Shown piece after piece: positions 1 to 13,251 of a DNA stretch of 64,000 nucleotides; within the stretch, counting starts at the first letter, position 1; each line of letters begins with the position of its first letter. A model generated the notes under the pieces. It had not been told where the DNA came from. It saw only the letters and a program-made list of their open reading frames with translations, and ran no database searches. The stretch is from positions 1,151,770-1,215,769 of the forward strand of contig NC_043741.1 of the NCBI RefSeq assembly GCF_004337985.1. Direction: 5' to 3'. Both the position numbers and the translations under genes were made by a program. This DNA comes from Pyricularia pennisetigena. Lineage: Eukaryota > Ascomycota > Sordariomycetes > Magnaporthales > Pyriculariaceae.

Positions 1-3000
1 CACGTTTTGAAGCTGGCGCCGGCGAAGCAGACCCAATATCGCTTCGGCGATTTCCATTGATCAAAAGGTTTTTCTTGCTGCGATGGTGATTCTCTACTGC
101 TTTCTGGGCCGCTGCATCGTCTGAATGCTTGGCAAGTAACACAGACAGAAGGTATTCGGAACGACGGACAAGATGGACAGCGCCGGGAGATTGGATGCTC
201 TTGTCGTCCCCGCGCTTTCGTTCTTCCTTCTTTTCTACTCGGTGCTCCTCGAGGAAGAATTTGCCCTCCATGTTCAGCTCCGGATCATCGCGGATTTGGG
301 TCCACGCACCAAACCCATACCTGTCGATGCCAACAAGGAGCATGCCGTCTTCGCGAGGACCCCACTCGCAGCTGTAGTGTGCCGCCTTGGAAGCATCAGG
401 CAATCTGAAGGTAGCATTGTCGCCATGCTCGAGTATGATCTTCCTCAGAAGTTTAAGCTGAGGCGGCCGGTCGATGACAGTTTCAGCATTGACCTTCTTG
501 ACCTCGCCAAAGTCGACAAGAACAGCCTTCTTGTCCTTCTTTGCAATAATTTTACCGCTCTTCTCTTCCTCGTCACGAAGCTTACGGCTGTTCTCCTCCA
601 CAGCCGCACGGGCCTTGGCAACCAGATCACCGACAATTTCTCGAAGGTAATTGGGGTCACGGTCAGTCAGACGAGCTTCCTGAAGAACTTCCTCCTCACG
701 GTCGTCCAGCGAGCCATAGCGGAACACGGCGCGGATCAGGTTTCTCGTTTCCTTCTCGTTCAGGGCACGTCGAGGGTCTGACATAAGAGCACGCTGTTCT
801 GCCAGCTCCTCCTGCTCCTGTCGTTCTCGCTGACGCTTCTTAGCCAGACGCTCGGCCCTCTCTGAATCGTTGTCCCCACCGCCACCATTACGCCTGTTGG
901 CCTTGAGCGTCGCTTTGCGGGGAGCGTTCTCCTCTTGGGCCTTGGCCAGATATTCTTCATGCTTTTTCTTCTCCTCCTCGGCCTTGATGGAGGCCAGTTG
1001 CTCAGCAGGAATGATCTCATCCCAGTTAAGAGCCAGGTCGTCGACTTTTACATCGGTGAAATGCATCCAATTGTCCCAGTCAATACCTCCGCTGCTCAGA
1101 TTCATCTTGTCGTCAACGTTGGTCTTGGTGACTTCGGCGTGCTCAAGGATTGAGTCGATATCTAGCTGCTCGAGTCGTTCTTGGTTGCCAGATTGCTCGA
1201 ACAAGTTCTGGGAACGCAATTTCAGTATGTTCTGGATGTCGTCTGCCGTCTTGGCCTCGTCGAGTTTGAGTCCTCTCTGCTGGAATTGCTCACGCAGCGC
1301 CTTGCCCTCATCCGTCACACCAGCCTGGATGGTCAGGTACTCCAGGAACAGCTTGTTGCGTGCACGGTTGACCACCTCTTCCTCAACCGTCTGTTTGGCG
1401 ACCAAACGATAGACATTGACGGGCCTCTTCTGTCCGATTCGATGGGCTCGCGCCATAGCCTGCAAATCTGCTTGAGGATTCCAGTCCGAGTCATAGATGA
1501 TGACAGTGTCGGCCGTCATCAGGTTGATACCAAGACCACCAGCTCGAGTTGACAGGAGAAAACAAAAGTCCTCGCTATCGGGGGCATTGAAATGATTGAT
1601 GGCCATGCGACGCGGCCCAGCGGGAATGGTACCGTCTAAACGCTGGTACTGATAGCCGCGCACGCGCAGATAGTCACCGAGAATATCCAACATCTTGACC
1701 ATTTGGCTAAATATGAGAACGCGGTGGTTGTCTTTCTTGAGCTTTGCAAGCAACTGGTCGAGGAGCATCATTTTGCCACTGCTCTTGATCAAGCCTTTGA
1801 TGGAATCTTCGCGCCGAGTACTGCCAGCCAAGACCCTCTCCTCAACTCCCTGGAACATGTAAGGGTGATTGCTGACCTTCTTGAGCTCCATCATGATGTT
1901 GAGCAAAGAGGCCTTGTGGCCTCCGCTAGCATCGCTGAGAGCGGCATAGTTCCTGGTCAAGATGTTCTTGTAATACTCCAGTTGCACATCCGACAGTTCT
2001 ACACGAATGATCTTCTCGGTTTTTGGCGGGAGGTCAGACTCGACCGTCTCCTTTGTTCGCCGAAGAATGAAGGGGGCAATGGCCTTGTGCAGCTGTGTCA
2101 GTTTGGCCTGCGTTTCACGGCGTTTCTCCTCGTCTTTTGCCTGATCCTCCTCTTTTACCTCGGCTTCTTTACCCAGTAGTTCGAGGTCATCATCTATCAG
2201 AACCTTTCCGGGGTTGAGAAAGTCCAAGAGAGCAGATAGCTCAGCAAGGTTGTTCTGAATAGGTGTGCCGGTGATTAGTAGTTTGCAGGGAATGTTGAAG
2301 CTTAATAGCTTTGCATAAAGCTGCGACTCCCTATTCTTCAACCTGTGTGCCTCATCAACAGCGAGAACCTGCCACTTGATGGTGCGGAGGAAGTCTGCGT
2401 CCAGAAGGATATAGTCATATGAGGTGACAAGCACGTTGAACTTGGGCTTCTTGGGGTTGTTGTTGATGAGCAACTCATGCTCGCGGATGGTAGCGCGAGC
2501 TGCCTCGGGGCCTAGGTAAACAATGTAGTTGAGATCTGGGGACCAGTTGTTGAATGTGTCGCACCAGGCAGGGATGACACTCAAAGGTGCCACAACCAGA
2601 AAGGGGCCTTCCTGCTCCCTTGAGTTGCGAAGCCAGCTGAGAAACGACACGGTCTGTACTGTTTTACCCAGACCCATTTCGTCAGCGAGGATGACATTGT
2701 TGGCACGGGCCCAGTTCAGCGCCAGGAAGTTTAGGCCCTTCAGCTGAAACTCTCGGAGCTCGCCATTCTGTATGTAATCGGGTTGGGTCTCCATTTTCGT
2801 CATCCTGGAGCGCGTATCTGGATTGGACTCCTTGCGGTCGGATTGCCACGACCGGCGCGAGCGCGTGGTAAACTGATCTATCTTGTCCCCTGCCTCGGAA
2901 CTGATCAGATCAGAAGGCTCCCATGTACACTCGTCGTACTGGAGGCCCTTCCATTTGACCAGGTACTCTTTTTGGCCCTCGCCATCACGCACGGCAACAA

Positions 3001-4328
3001 TCCTTTCGACCTTGGTGTAATCGTCATAAGCATCCTGGTCTCGCTCGCGATCTAGTGCCCACTGTTCTTTCAATTCCGGGCTGACGTCTTCACCGAACGT
3101 CATGTCAAGCTCGTACTCGACGACTTTGCGGAAGTAGTTTTCCAGTCTTCGAAATCCCCGACAGCCATGGACGCTTGCTGTTGTTTCCCAGGTGTTGTGC
3201 ATGTGCGATTTGCCTTGCCATTTGATGTAGTACTCGAAATCGTGTCGTGTCGAGTGCGGGGACAGCTCGACGTCCTCCTTCTTTCGATGCTTGAGTATCT
3301 TTTCGATGTAAGGGGAATTGTCTTCGACCTCGGCAGCCCAATAGTTTGGCGTGAGATCCTCAATATCTTCTGCATCGTCGACCTCACTTTCATTGTAGGC
3401 TCCTGCGGAGACTTGAGCGGCTCTTCGGCTGGACCACCTCTTCTCTTGGTAAGCTTGTGCCTCCTGCTGGCGACGAGCCTTCTTCTGAAAGCTCCTGGCA
3501 CGGGCGCCTCCATAATTGTCCGAGTCGGACGCGTCGGCGGAAGTGGTTCGCAACGGAGTGTCTCTTTTGGAGGCTGAGGAATAGGTAGTTTTGTTAGCGA
3601 TAAGACTTGTTTGGAGGGGATTGCGAGGCCGGCGTGGTGCGGTAAAGCTTTACATGGTTGTGAGCGCTCGACGCGTCGCTTTTTGGGACCTTTACGCGCT
3701 GCTGGCACTACTTCATCTTCAGAATCACCGTCAACGTCGTCTTCGTCGGAATCGACCTAAAATCACGTCCTGTCAGCGAGGCAGAGCATTGGTGGGTCCA
3801 TGTCGCCGACTTACTATTTTTCTGCGCTGGGTCGGGCGATTCTATCAATTGGATTGAAGGTTAGTGATTCGCATTGAAGCGGCAACATGATGAATATATT
3901 TTCCGTACACTTCGCCTCAGCCCATATAACTCAGGATTCTCCCTCATGAAGTCCTCCTCGAGCGCGCCGGCAGCCTTGCGCTTCGCATTGCGGCGGGAAC
4001 CGGCTGACGAGGATCCCTCGCTTTGTTGCGCGTGTACCCTGGCGGAGGCAGGGCTTTCTGCAGCATCGAAATCACCGTCCTCGGAAGCGTCGTTGTCACT
4101 TGCTTCCGAGACTTCGTGATCGTCTACATCGTCGGCGTCTTGTCTAGGGTTCGGGGACTCCGGTTCGGATTCCGGCGATGACATTTGGACTTCAACTTCG
4201 GCTTCGGCAGCATCCGATAGGTCACTATCACTTCTGTGGCCATTCATGGCCGGGCTGTTTGAGTCGGCAGCGAGATCCGAGTGGTGTCCATTTGTCGGAC
4301 AAGGCTCAGGAGATGTCGACATAGCCAC
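1..4328 (-). CDS. CHD1: CHD1 chromodomain ATP-dependent chromatin remodeller (C-terminus off the left edge)
   Basis: This is a Chd1-type SNF2 remodeller, a nuclear ATPase that spaces nucleosomes on transcribed genes. Reading on the minus strand, exons are 4328-3909, 3841-3815, 3756-3654 and 3573 to the window edge; all junctions keep frame. The N-terminus (about residues 1-180) is acidic and Ser-rich, with the motif YGLRRS at the first junction. Two chromodomains follow (about 260-345 and 370-410, the second with EYLVKWKGLQYDECTWE). Then comes the SNF2 ATPase: ILADEMGLGKT near residue 485, DEAH in AVDEAHRLKN near 590, and helicase-C motifs LSTRAGGLGINL and AHRIGQKRPVNVYRL near 860-900. A charged linker and SANT/SLIDE-like segment lie beyond. 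The frame is still open at base 1, so the protein is truncated only by the window. A second Met lies two codons in (4322). Family assignment is secure. Confidence 0.95.
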
Positions 4329-6229
4329 GAGAGGACGCCGGGCTGTCTGCTGTAAGACGATGATGTTAGAAAGACCTGTGGACTAGAGGATGCTTCACAA
4401 AAGTTTCGCAACGGGGCAATCGGCCACGGCGACCCAGAATCAGCCACATTCACGCGTGTTCGAAGCATTGTAACCGATATATCGGTCTTGTCGCAAGTTG
4501 GAGATGGAATCGAGGCAGACAAGGCCGACAGGCGATGGAGTGCAATTGGGGAGCCCCGACGAGGCTACTGAGCGAACCGATGCCACAGGCAGCTCGCATC
4601 TATCGAGATGAGGCCATCGTATCGATTTTCATCTACAAAAAGAGATTCCGATACAGGTAACATCTCATAAATCATGCCCTGGGGGGTAGGACGCGATGGT
4701 GGGCTTCCAAGGCTTCAGGGTCCAGGTATTTTGTCACAGGGTGACAGTCGCCTCGATGGCTAAAGGCACCGAAATCACTTACAAGTCATCAACTTGTTGC
4801 CCCCAGGCAGCTTAAGACTTCAAAATTCTTGTATATCGGGTTGAATATGAAGGTGCAGGGGCCAGTAATGTCGCGGGTTGGGTGTCGACAATATGGCAAA
4901 GAGGAGTCTCTTACTGTCGGAGGAATTATGTGTAGTGCAGTGTCGACAGAAAAATGTCGACTGGAGCTGGGGTAGAGGTGGGAACCGAGTTCAATCGACT
5001 GTGAACGGGCCCACACAGCCAGCCACTCAGGCCTTCGGAGTCAGAGCTTGGAGTGATGGGCCCCACATTTTATTCATAAGGTACCTCGCAAGCCATATAG
5101 ATTTGATGAAGGAGACCACGGTTCTCTGACGCCTGACGCTCCAAAGTTCCCAGTACCTGTGCTGATGACGGTCACGCTCATCCCGGATTCATCTCCCAGC
5201 CTCATTTTGTACGTGTAGCTCACTCGCGCAGATGGTCATTTTTATCAAAGAGTACATTGGGACCTTACGGGGATGCTTGCGTTGTACTCAAAAAAGCCGT
5301 TCAGGGGAAGGTTCAGCCCACTTGTACCCATCGTATAATCTATACTTGTGAACCTCCACGAGACATGCAACTTTTGATATTCGGGTTAATATCAACAACA
5401 TCACGGAACAGACCACAGCAACCAATTGGGTAGCCGTGCACTGCATGATTGGCCCTACCGCTCATCTAACCTATGCTTCCTGTCCGTGCTCTTGTCGTCT
5501 GGTACATGCTTTAGAACTTGACTAACGAAAGGACGAGACATGACTACCTGAGCTTAGTCCTGGCCCATGGGAGCGGAAACTGTGGCTTGTTCCAAAAATT
5601 ACCTTTTCACCAAAGGTAAGGTAAGATCGCTGTTGTTGACAGAATAACCTGAACTTTCCAGGTACATGGATCCGATACCTGCGTACCTACCTACCCTGCA
5701 TCGTATGCGACCCTAAGGCGTACAAGAAGGCTGCTGCTGCAGTTGTTGCGACCAATTATACAATATTTCAGTGGACAGTAGGGAGAAATTCAGTTTCGCG
5801 CAAACTATTCGCCTGTGCGCATTTATAAAGCAAAACACAGTAGAAAGAAAAGTCCACCACTGGAATGGAGAACAGAAGTTGATGCGAGGATGATGGTGAA
5901 CCTATCACATAAGCCCAGTTTGCGATTACAGGCATTCTGGCGCATAATGACGGAACATGACTGACCCCTCCGAGGTGTGCCCTCTTTTTTTTTTGCCCAC
6001 AGCCCTGCCCCGCCACAACGACACATGTAAAGGTAGCCCCCCTCAACTCGAAGAGGTTACTATTGTTCTGTCGCGTGTCAGAGCTAGAGAAATTGTGTTT
6101 CTTTGCTATCTGTTGCTATTGAAGATTCGCAGGACAAACTCCCCTGGTTACAGCCACGGTATCCCCATCCTGCAACCGTTGCCAACTTGAGCCACTTCTG
6201 ATTTGCGACTACATCTAAATTTGGCCAGG
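4329..6229. other. Divergent intergenic region CHD1 / RLI1
   Basis: This stretch of about 1.9 kb separates two divergently transcribed genes and should hold both promoters and 5' UTRs. I see no credible coding frame, tRNA or repeat family; the short open frames lack codon bias and recognisable motifs. A T-run sits near 5988. Confidence 0.6.
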
Positions 6230-8601
6230 ATGAGTGACAAGCTCACTCGGTACGTGCAAGCGTTCTATGAATATATTGTACTTTCTACGCCGTATTAACA
6301 GCTTCCTCCCGCCTGCAGTATTGCTATTGTGAATAGCGACAAGGTATGCGATTCTCAAAATGGAGGCCAGGCCGAGCGATGTCGATAGTCGCACTAGTAT
6401 TCGGAACGAATGCGACAAGCTAGGATACTGACGTGTTGCTGTTGGGAGTTTTATAGTGCAAGCCGAAGGTATGAAAGAAAATCAAGCATGGGGCCTCTAG
6501 GACCGAAGTAAAACCCGGCAACTAACATATGGATGTAATCATTTATAGAAATGTCGTCAAGAATGCAAGAAGTCCTGCCCGGTGGTGCGTAGTGGCAAGC
6601 TTTGCATCGAGGTCTCCCCCGATTCGCGCATCGCCTACTTGTCCGAGACTCTTTGCATCGGTTGTGGTATTTGTCCCAAGAAGTGCCCGTTCGATGCTAT
6701 TACGATCATCAACCTGCCCACGAACCTTGAGTCACAGGTGACGCACCGTTACTCTGCCAACAGCTTCAAACTTCACCGTCTGCCCATGCCGCGGCCTGGA
6801 AACGTTCTAGGTCTTGTGGGAACCAACGGTATTGGAAAGAGTACAGCTCTCAAGATCCTGAGCGGTAAACTCAAGCCCAACTTGGGCAAGTTCGACAACC
6901 CTCCGGACTGGGAGGAAGTCATCAAGTATTTCCGTGGTTCCGAGCTTCAGAGTAAGGCATACTCCCAAGGCCCTGCTGTATCCATCGTATGCGCAGTGAC
7001 TGAACATGGACATTTGCAGACTACTTCACAAAGCTATTGGAGGATGACCTCAAGGCCGTTGTCAAGCCGCAATATGTGGACCAGATCCCGAAAGCCCTCC
7101 GTCCCGGTGCAGAGAAGAGTGTCAAACATCTTATCGAGAGCAGGAAATCTCTTGACAACCTTGACCAAGTCCTCGATGTTCTAGGTATGACCCAACTTGA
7201 TGTTACATACTCTTTTCAGGATCTGTCTGTACTAACAATAGCTACCAGAGTTGCGACACATCTATGACCGTGACATCAACTTGCTTTCTGGCGGAGAACT
7301 GCAGCGTTTTGCCATCGGAACTGTCTGTGTTCAAAAGGCCGACGTGTACGTACTGCTTCCCACGGCTGGTCCCAACTACTGACCTATTGTTCTAACAAAC
7401 TCTCAACCATAACCAGATACATGTTTGATGAGCCCTCATCATATCTCGATGTCAAGCAGAGATTGGCTGCCGCCAGCATCATTAGGTCTCTGCTTCGCCC
7501 TGACGACTACGTTATCGTAGTAGAGCACGATTTGTCTGTGTTGGACTATCTCTCGGACTACATCTGCGTTTTGTACGGAAAGCCGGCGGTCTATGGTGTG
7601 GTCACCCTGCCGCACTCGGTCCGTGAGGGCATCAACGTGTTCCTCGATGGTCACATCCCCACGGAGAACCTGCGTTTCCGTGACGAGTCTCTCACCTTCC
7701 GCATTGCCGAAGCAGCTGATGAGTTCAACATCGATCGCAGCCGCGCATTTAACTACCCCACCATGGAGAAGACGCTTGGCAACTTCAAGCTTCGCATTGA
7801 TGCTGGCGACTTTGAGGACTCGGAGATTATTGTCATGATGGGAGAGAACGGTACCGGCAAGACAACCTTCTGTAGGCTCTTGGCTGGAGCTCTCAAGCCT
7901 GACTCAGCCAAGAAGGTGCCTGAGATGAAGATCAGCATGAAGCCTCAGACAATCACGCCCAAGTTCGAAGGTACTGTCCGCCAGCTGTTCTTCAAGAAGA
8001 TCCGCCCAGCTTTCCTATCGCCACAGTTCCAGACCGACGTTGTCAAGCCTCTCAAGCTTGATGACTTCATCGACCAGGAAGTCAAGAACCTGTCCGGTGG
8101 TGAATTGCAGCGTGTCGCCATCGTCCTGGCTCTTGGCATGCCTGCCGACATCTACGTTATCGATGAACCGTCCGCCTACCTCGACTCAGAGCAACGTATC
8201 ATCGCTGCCCGTGTCATCAAGCGCTACATCATGCATACCAAGAAGACGGCTTTCATCGTCGAGCACGATTTCATCATGGCCACGTATTTGGCAGACCGTG
8301 TCATCGTATTCGACGGTAAGCCAGGTATCGATGCGCACGCCAACAAGCCAGAGTCCCTTCTCACGGGCTGCAACTCCTTCTTGAAGAACCTCGATGTGAC
8401 TTTCCGTCGCGATCCTACAAACTACCGCCCACGTATCAACAAGGCCAATTCACAGCTGGATCAGGAGCAGAAACTCAGTGGAAACTATGTAAGTGGAACC
8501 AAGCGAGCTCCAGGTTTAGGCGAGTGTAGTTTTATTATGGTATTGACCAAAATCGTCCTTTTTAGTTCTTCCTGGAGGACCCAGAAAAAACAACTGCTTG
8601 A
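6230..8601 (+). CDS. RLI1: RLI1/ABCE1 ribosome-recycling Fe-S ABC ATPase
   Basis: ABCE1 splits 80S ribosomes after termination and acts in initiation and ribosome biogenesis. There are eight exons: 6230-6249, 6319-6343, 6457-6468, 6549-6951, 7020-7184, 7249-7345, 7417-8488 and 8566-8601, giving 609 aa, normal for the family. The N-terminus carries both 4Fe-4S cysteine sets: [14 protein letters not shown] across the exon 3/4 junction (from C16) and [11 protein letters not shown] from about C56. NBD1 has GTNGIGKST (about 109), signature LSGGELQRF and Walker [14 protein letters not shown]2 has GENGTGKTT (about 382), LSGGELQRV and [10 protein letters not shown]. The third exon is only 12 nt, coding CKPK. 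The last intron (8489-8565) must be removed, giving the ending [13 protein letters not shown]; read-through of it would append about 170 unrelated residues. The ATG is set by the conserved MSDKLTRIAIV start. Confidence 0.97.
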
Positions 8602-9780
8602 AATTTTTGTCAACAAGGGCACTCCGGAGCATTCTCCGTTTAATCGGAACAACAATCGCAATGCATCAGCTTCAGGCGTTTTAGGCGTTCAAAAGAGGGG
8701 CCAATCCGGCGGTAGGGACAAGGCTGGCTTGGATGAAGAGGAGACCTCGGGCGAAGATGACGACCCGGACATTACATCACTCCCGACGGCGAGTAGAGTT
8801 CCCCTGTTAGCCTGGTCCCACAGCTTGCCAGCCAGATTTGTTTTCAATCCTTTTCGTTCTGAGCGACTATCAAGACGAGGGATGGTCTTGCCGTCTCCGC
8901 TGCCCAATCTTATTGGCCTTTCAGTAATGGTTTACCTCCTGAGATCAGGCTGGAAAAATAAGATCAGGATTGGGAAGAGCACAAAAAGAGCGCTGTTGGG
9001 TTAAAGATCTAGCAAGGTCAACTGTGGATTGAGGGGCAACGGTCAAGTAGGATGACTGCCGTCAACCCATCAATAGCAAATGGATGGGCATTCTATGTAA
9101 ACAATATAAGGTCGAGTCAATTCGCGAATCTCAAAATTAAGATCACTGGACCATCCGACTGCTGTCATGAAGATTACAGACGTGGGGGCCAACGCCTTTG
9201 CGTTGAACTGGGAGCATTGTCACCCAGGGTTTGGCCGGTGGTAAACTTCCAAAATATTGGCGAGGAATTGTACATATTCCTTTGATACCTGATGAGAAAC
9301 AGGCCTGCAACGTTAGATGCGAATCTAATAAATGGTGTTCATATGTAGTCACTTTTGACATGGTAGTCCCCTTGTTAACTTGGTTGTCGGGAGGATGTTC
9401 TATCAAATTCGCAATCGAACTCGTTACCCCTGATTTCAATGGAGTCCATCATGTGATCCCAGCCAATTGAGAGTGGATTGCACTACCCAAACCCGGTAGG
9501 CGGGGTGCAGCCAGTAAGTGGTACAGTATATTCTAGTCGCGTCTTTTCAGTTACTAGCCAGGGAGAAACACTATGACGCGCTACCGGATAATTGTTCGCG
9601 ATTAAGAGGGTTCGTCCACATTTTGTACCCAGTTGACCTGAATTCACAACCACCCCAAGACTGCAATTGCAAACATATGATTTTGTTTAAGCCATTGACA
9701 ACAATGTTATAGCCACTCATGGATATGATTTTCTTGATTTTAATCTGACGCGTTCATGGCGCCTTATTTACACTTATAGC
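8602..9780. other. Intergenic region RLI1 / SLD3
   Basis: This is RLI1 3' flank followed by the SLD3 promoter region. The open frame running on from RLI1 to 9004 exists only if the last RLI1 intron is ignored and has no recognisable domain. Nothing else is visible. Confidence 0.55.
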
Positions 9781-12700
9781 ATGTCCTCTTCCAGACAGCC
9801 TTCCAGTGATTTGCGTCGATCGCCCCAAAGCCGGACCTCCCTGGCGAAGAGCAGCCACCCCACACCTACGGCGGTCACTCGGAAGGCTTCCGCCAATTCA
9901 GCGCCCTCATTTACCTTGAGATCAACAGAAGATCCTAAAGCAGCTCGTGAAGTTGGCACATCGACGGACCAAAGCACCGATGCTACTACGCAGACGATCC
10001 AAAAAGCCCCTGGCCTGGCCATGGAGGACTTACTGAGGCCTGCTATCTCGATCAAGGTCCGTCTCGGCGGACAGTGATGTGTGACGTCTCTCGTCTTGCA
10101 TACAATGTGGCTAACACTGTCTTGTATTCTTGTTCAGCCTCACCCTCCTAACCTTCAAACGAAGCCTGTGCAGTTGCAACCTGTTCTGCTGCTCCCTCGA
10201 GAATGCCTGTCTTTGGCATACATTGATTTGGCTGCCCCATACGGCGAGCTTCCTGCCTGCAGGTTTTTCGAGTCACGTATACGGATCTTGGAGCTGGAAA
10301 GTCGCCTTGGCTCAAACGTTCTTTTGGCTCGTTCTGAAACTAGCAAACGTACCGTTTATGCAATCGAGCGGCATACGAATGGTTGTTATGTGGTCTGCAA
10401 GCTGGGGGACTGGGTGCATCTGCAAGATCTGGCTCAGCAAGCCACTGTTTGTTGTAGAGAGCGCCTGTGCAAGACAGGCCTGCTATCAAAGGCGCCCGCC
10501 GTCTTCTCAAAGCCAGCTGTACCGACGCTCCACGTGCCCCAGGTGTACAAGGCGAGCAATCGAAAACGACAAGCAATCGAGGATCTACAATCACTCTGCA
10601 GAAAACGACCGAGGTCACCATCGGCAGCAGGGCCTTCGTCACAAGAGCAGGCTACAGCTTGCCACCTACCGACGCCTGTCGATGATGGCGTATATGGGAC
10701 ACATGAGCATGGATATGCTGCTACTTCACAGCCTTCCGAACTTGCCCCAAGGGAAGATTCGCAGCCAGTGAACCCAAGCCCAGAGGTTTCTGAGCTTCCA
10801 ATAACCACGGATGCCACCCAGACAGCCGAGGAAATGTTTGCCAACATAAGAAACTATTACTTTGAGGCTCTCTATCACTCCAAGGTGCGTGATACACTTG
10901 ACCAATGTCGCATGTGATTGCTTGTTCTAACCGAATTTTATTCAGGGAAATTTGGCCTACTTCCCGAAAGGGCCTTTGTCCAGAGCAAGAGCTGCTTTCA
11001 ATCTGAACATTGATGGCGTGCTCGAGATGTCTGACTTGATTAATTTTCTCAAGAGTATGGTATTAACTACAGTTTCTATCGACACAAAGTATTTAAGTAC
11101 CATCCCAAACATGCTTGATCAGATGAAGAGACTCGTGGATAGCTCAGATGACGGGGGCGAGAAGGTCAGGAAGAAGAAATCAAAAAAGCTCAAGCTTGGC
11201 AAGAACGGGCTCTATAGTAACGAAGACGAAGACGTGAGAAAGTGGTGGAGTGCGACGAGACCTGAACTCAAGGACGATGAAGTCTCAGTTGAGCTGCAGC
11301 ACATGCGATATCACATATCGTGCTTGCGGAGAAGAGAGACACTGCTACAAATGATTTTGATCATGGAGATACTAGCGCTCGAGGCGGCGCGGCCCCCGGA
11401 GAATCCCGCTGATGTTCAGCTTCCTGGTCTCGAGCCGACGCCTGCCGTGGTGACGGAGACTGGCGGGAACAAGAAAAGAAGGAACAAGCACAATTACCCG
11501 GTGCTTCTCGACGTGCATGCCGACCGCTTATGCATTTGGGAGTCCATCACTCTGGATGAGGTGAAAGCCCTAGCGGAATCACAGACACACGAAGACGAAG
11601 CGGAAGTGTCTGACAAGCCCTTGAGGGACTTTTGCACCGATATCATTGTTCCATTGTGAGTCAAAGAAGTGTTGCCCCGCATACTTTGTGTAACTAACAT
11701 TTGATATTCCATCAGCTTTTCGGCACGATTACCTGAAGTCTGTGAAAGCTTGAACCGCAAACTCGGTGGGCCGGTGAAACAGTCTCCGAGAAAACAAACG
11801 CGCGAGAAACAAGTTTCTTCCTCAAGTACCAAGACAAAGATTAGTAGCAAGCCGGGCGCCGTGACTAAGAGACCTGGTACCGGAAGGTCTGCTACTTCAA
11901 AGTCTTCTGCACGGAGCTTGGAGCGTGTGCTTTCCAACGACAAGCTCCGACGCAGCGTCTCCAGGGGACCATCCGATGCTCTGGCACACCTGCGACATGC
12001 AACGGTTGCACACATCCCTGGGCTTAAGCGGGAGGCCAGCGAGTCTAGATCCTTTAGCGAAACCAGGTCATTGAAGGATTCAGTGGATGCGCTCCAAGAT
12101 GACCAGCTATCTGCCGCCGCCAGCTCAAATGAGAAACAGGTGCCAAAACTCATGCACTCAAGAAGTGCTAGCTTTACAAACGCCGACGATGCAAGGGCAA
12201 AGAAGAAGGCCATGGTTGATGCCGAGCTTAGGAACGCAATATCAGCTCTCAAAAAGCCAAATCGCTTGCTTGCAGGCAAAGTCATGGTTGAGGAGACTGA
12301 AAAGCGTCTGTTCGGAGGGCCTACCTATGTCTCGAGTATGTGGAGGCCGGCTGATTCTTGCAGACATGTTTATCATGTGCTAACTCAGTTTGTCTGTTGA
12401 CAGATACCCGGAAGCTGGCTAGGAGTCCCATGAACCATGTTCAGGTGAAGGCCACGCCGGCAAACGCCAGGTTCAAGGATGTGCTTGATGTAGCGGATGA
12501 AGGTGCATTGCAATATGGCAAGGGTTTCAAGCTTGCTCATGGTCGTTCGGTAACACAGCCAGCGGCAACGATGGCGTCACTTTTAGAAGAACCGGCTCAA
12601 GTTGGTGCAACACCCCAGCATGTGGCCAACACGCCATCGCCGAGCCAGGCCCAGAGTGGTACACGACAGCGGGATGCCGTGCCAAACTCATCACCATTAC

Positions 12701-13251
12701 AGCCAAGGAAAGTTGCACCGCGGCCTCAAACACAACAATCGTCTCAATGGTGGCAAAAGACCAAATCGCAGCCTGTTCCCATCTCCCGGGACTTGTTGCA
12801 ACCTCCTGGCGTGGCCGATCTTGTGCCAACGTCCTCGCCGCACCAACCTACGCTTACTCCTCCGGGTCTTACTGGTGAGCATGAAGATCCTTTAGTGGTG
12901 GCCATTGCTACTACGCCGTCAGGCAAGAATCGGACGGCGACTGTACAACGGCAACCTCCACGGTCGCCGTTGTTGCTAGAAACCCCCGTGAAGAAGGCGC
13001 GTAACAACGTGGTAGAGGAATCACCGTCTCCATGCCAGCCTGCTCTGTTGCTTTCGGGTGCCAGAGCTTCGAACAAGTCGCGTCAGCCTGCTCAATCTGT
13101 CTCTCTATCGCCAGGCGGAAGACCGAATTCTGCAAACGCTGGTGTCGTTCTTGCCAAAGAAGCCGAAAGACCCATAGTCGGGGGCTCTACGAAACCAAAA
13201 TCAATATATCAGCAGCTGGGCTGGGACGACGACTTGGATGAACTTTTATGA
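9781..13251 (+). CDS. SLD3: DNA replication initiation regulator Sld3
   Basis: Sld3 (Treslin counterpart) loads Cdc45 onto the Mcm2-7 helicase at origins and is a CDK target. Exons are 9781-10056, 10138-10884, 10946-11655, 11716-12335 and 12404-13251, giving 1066 aa. The Sld3 core domain spans about residues 320-480: AEEMFANIRNYYFEALYHSK, then PLSRARAAFN, DVRKWW, and the helix RRRETLLQMILIMEILAL. The second half is basic and disordered. It carries many Ser/Thr-Pro sites, with a cluster near residue 968 (RSPLLLETPVKK and EESPSP), in keeping with the CDK-phosphorylated tail that binds Dpb11 in yeast. It ends with an acidic tail, GWDDDLDELL. The call rests on the core-domain pattern and layout; the rest is too divergent to recognise. 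It converges with TRS65. Confidence 0.85.

Noticed and set aside
8489..9004. Extension of RLI1 to base 9004
   Set aside because: The frame stays open only if the intron at 8489-8565 is kept. Splicing it gives the conserved ABCE1 ending NYFFLED, while the extension has no similarity to the family.
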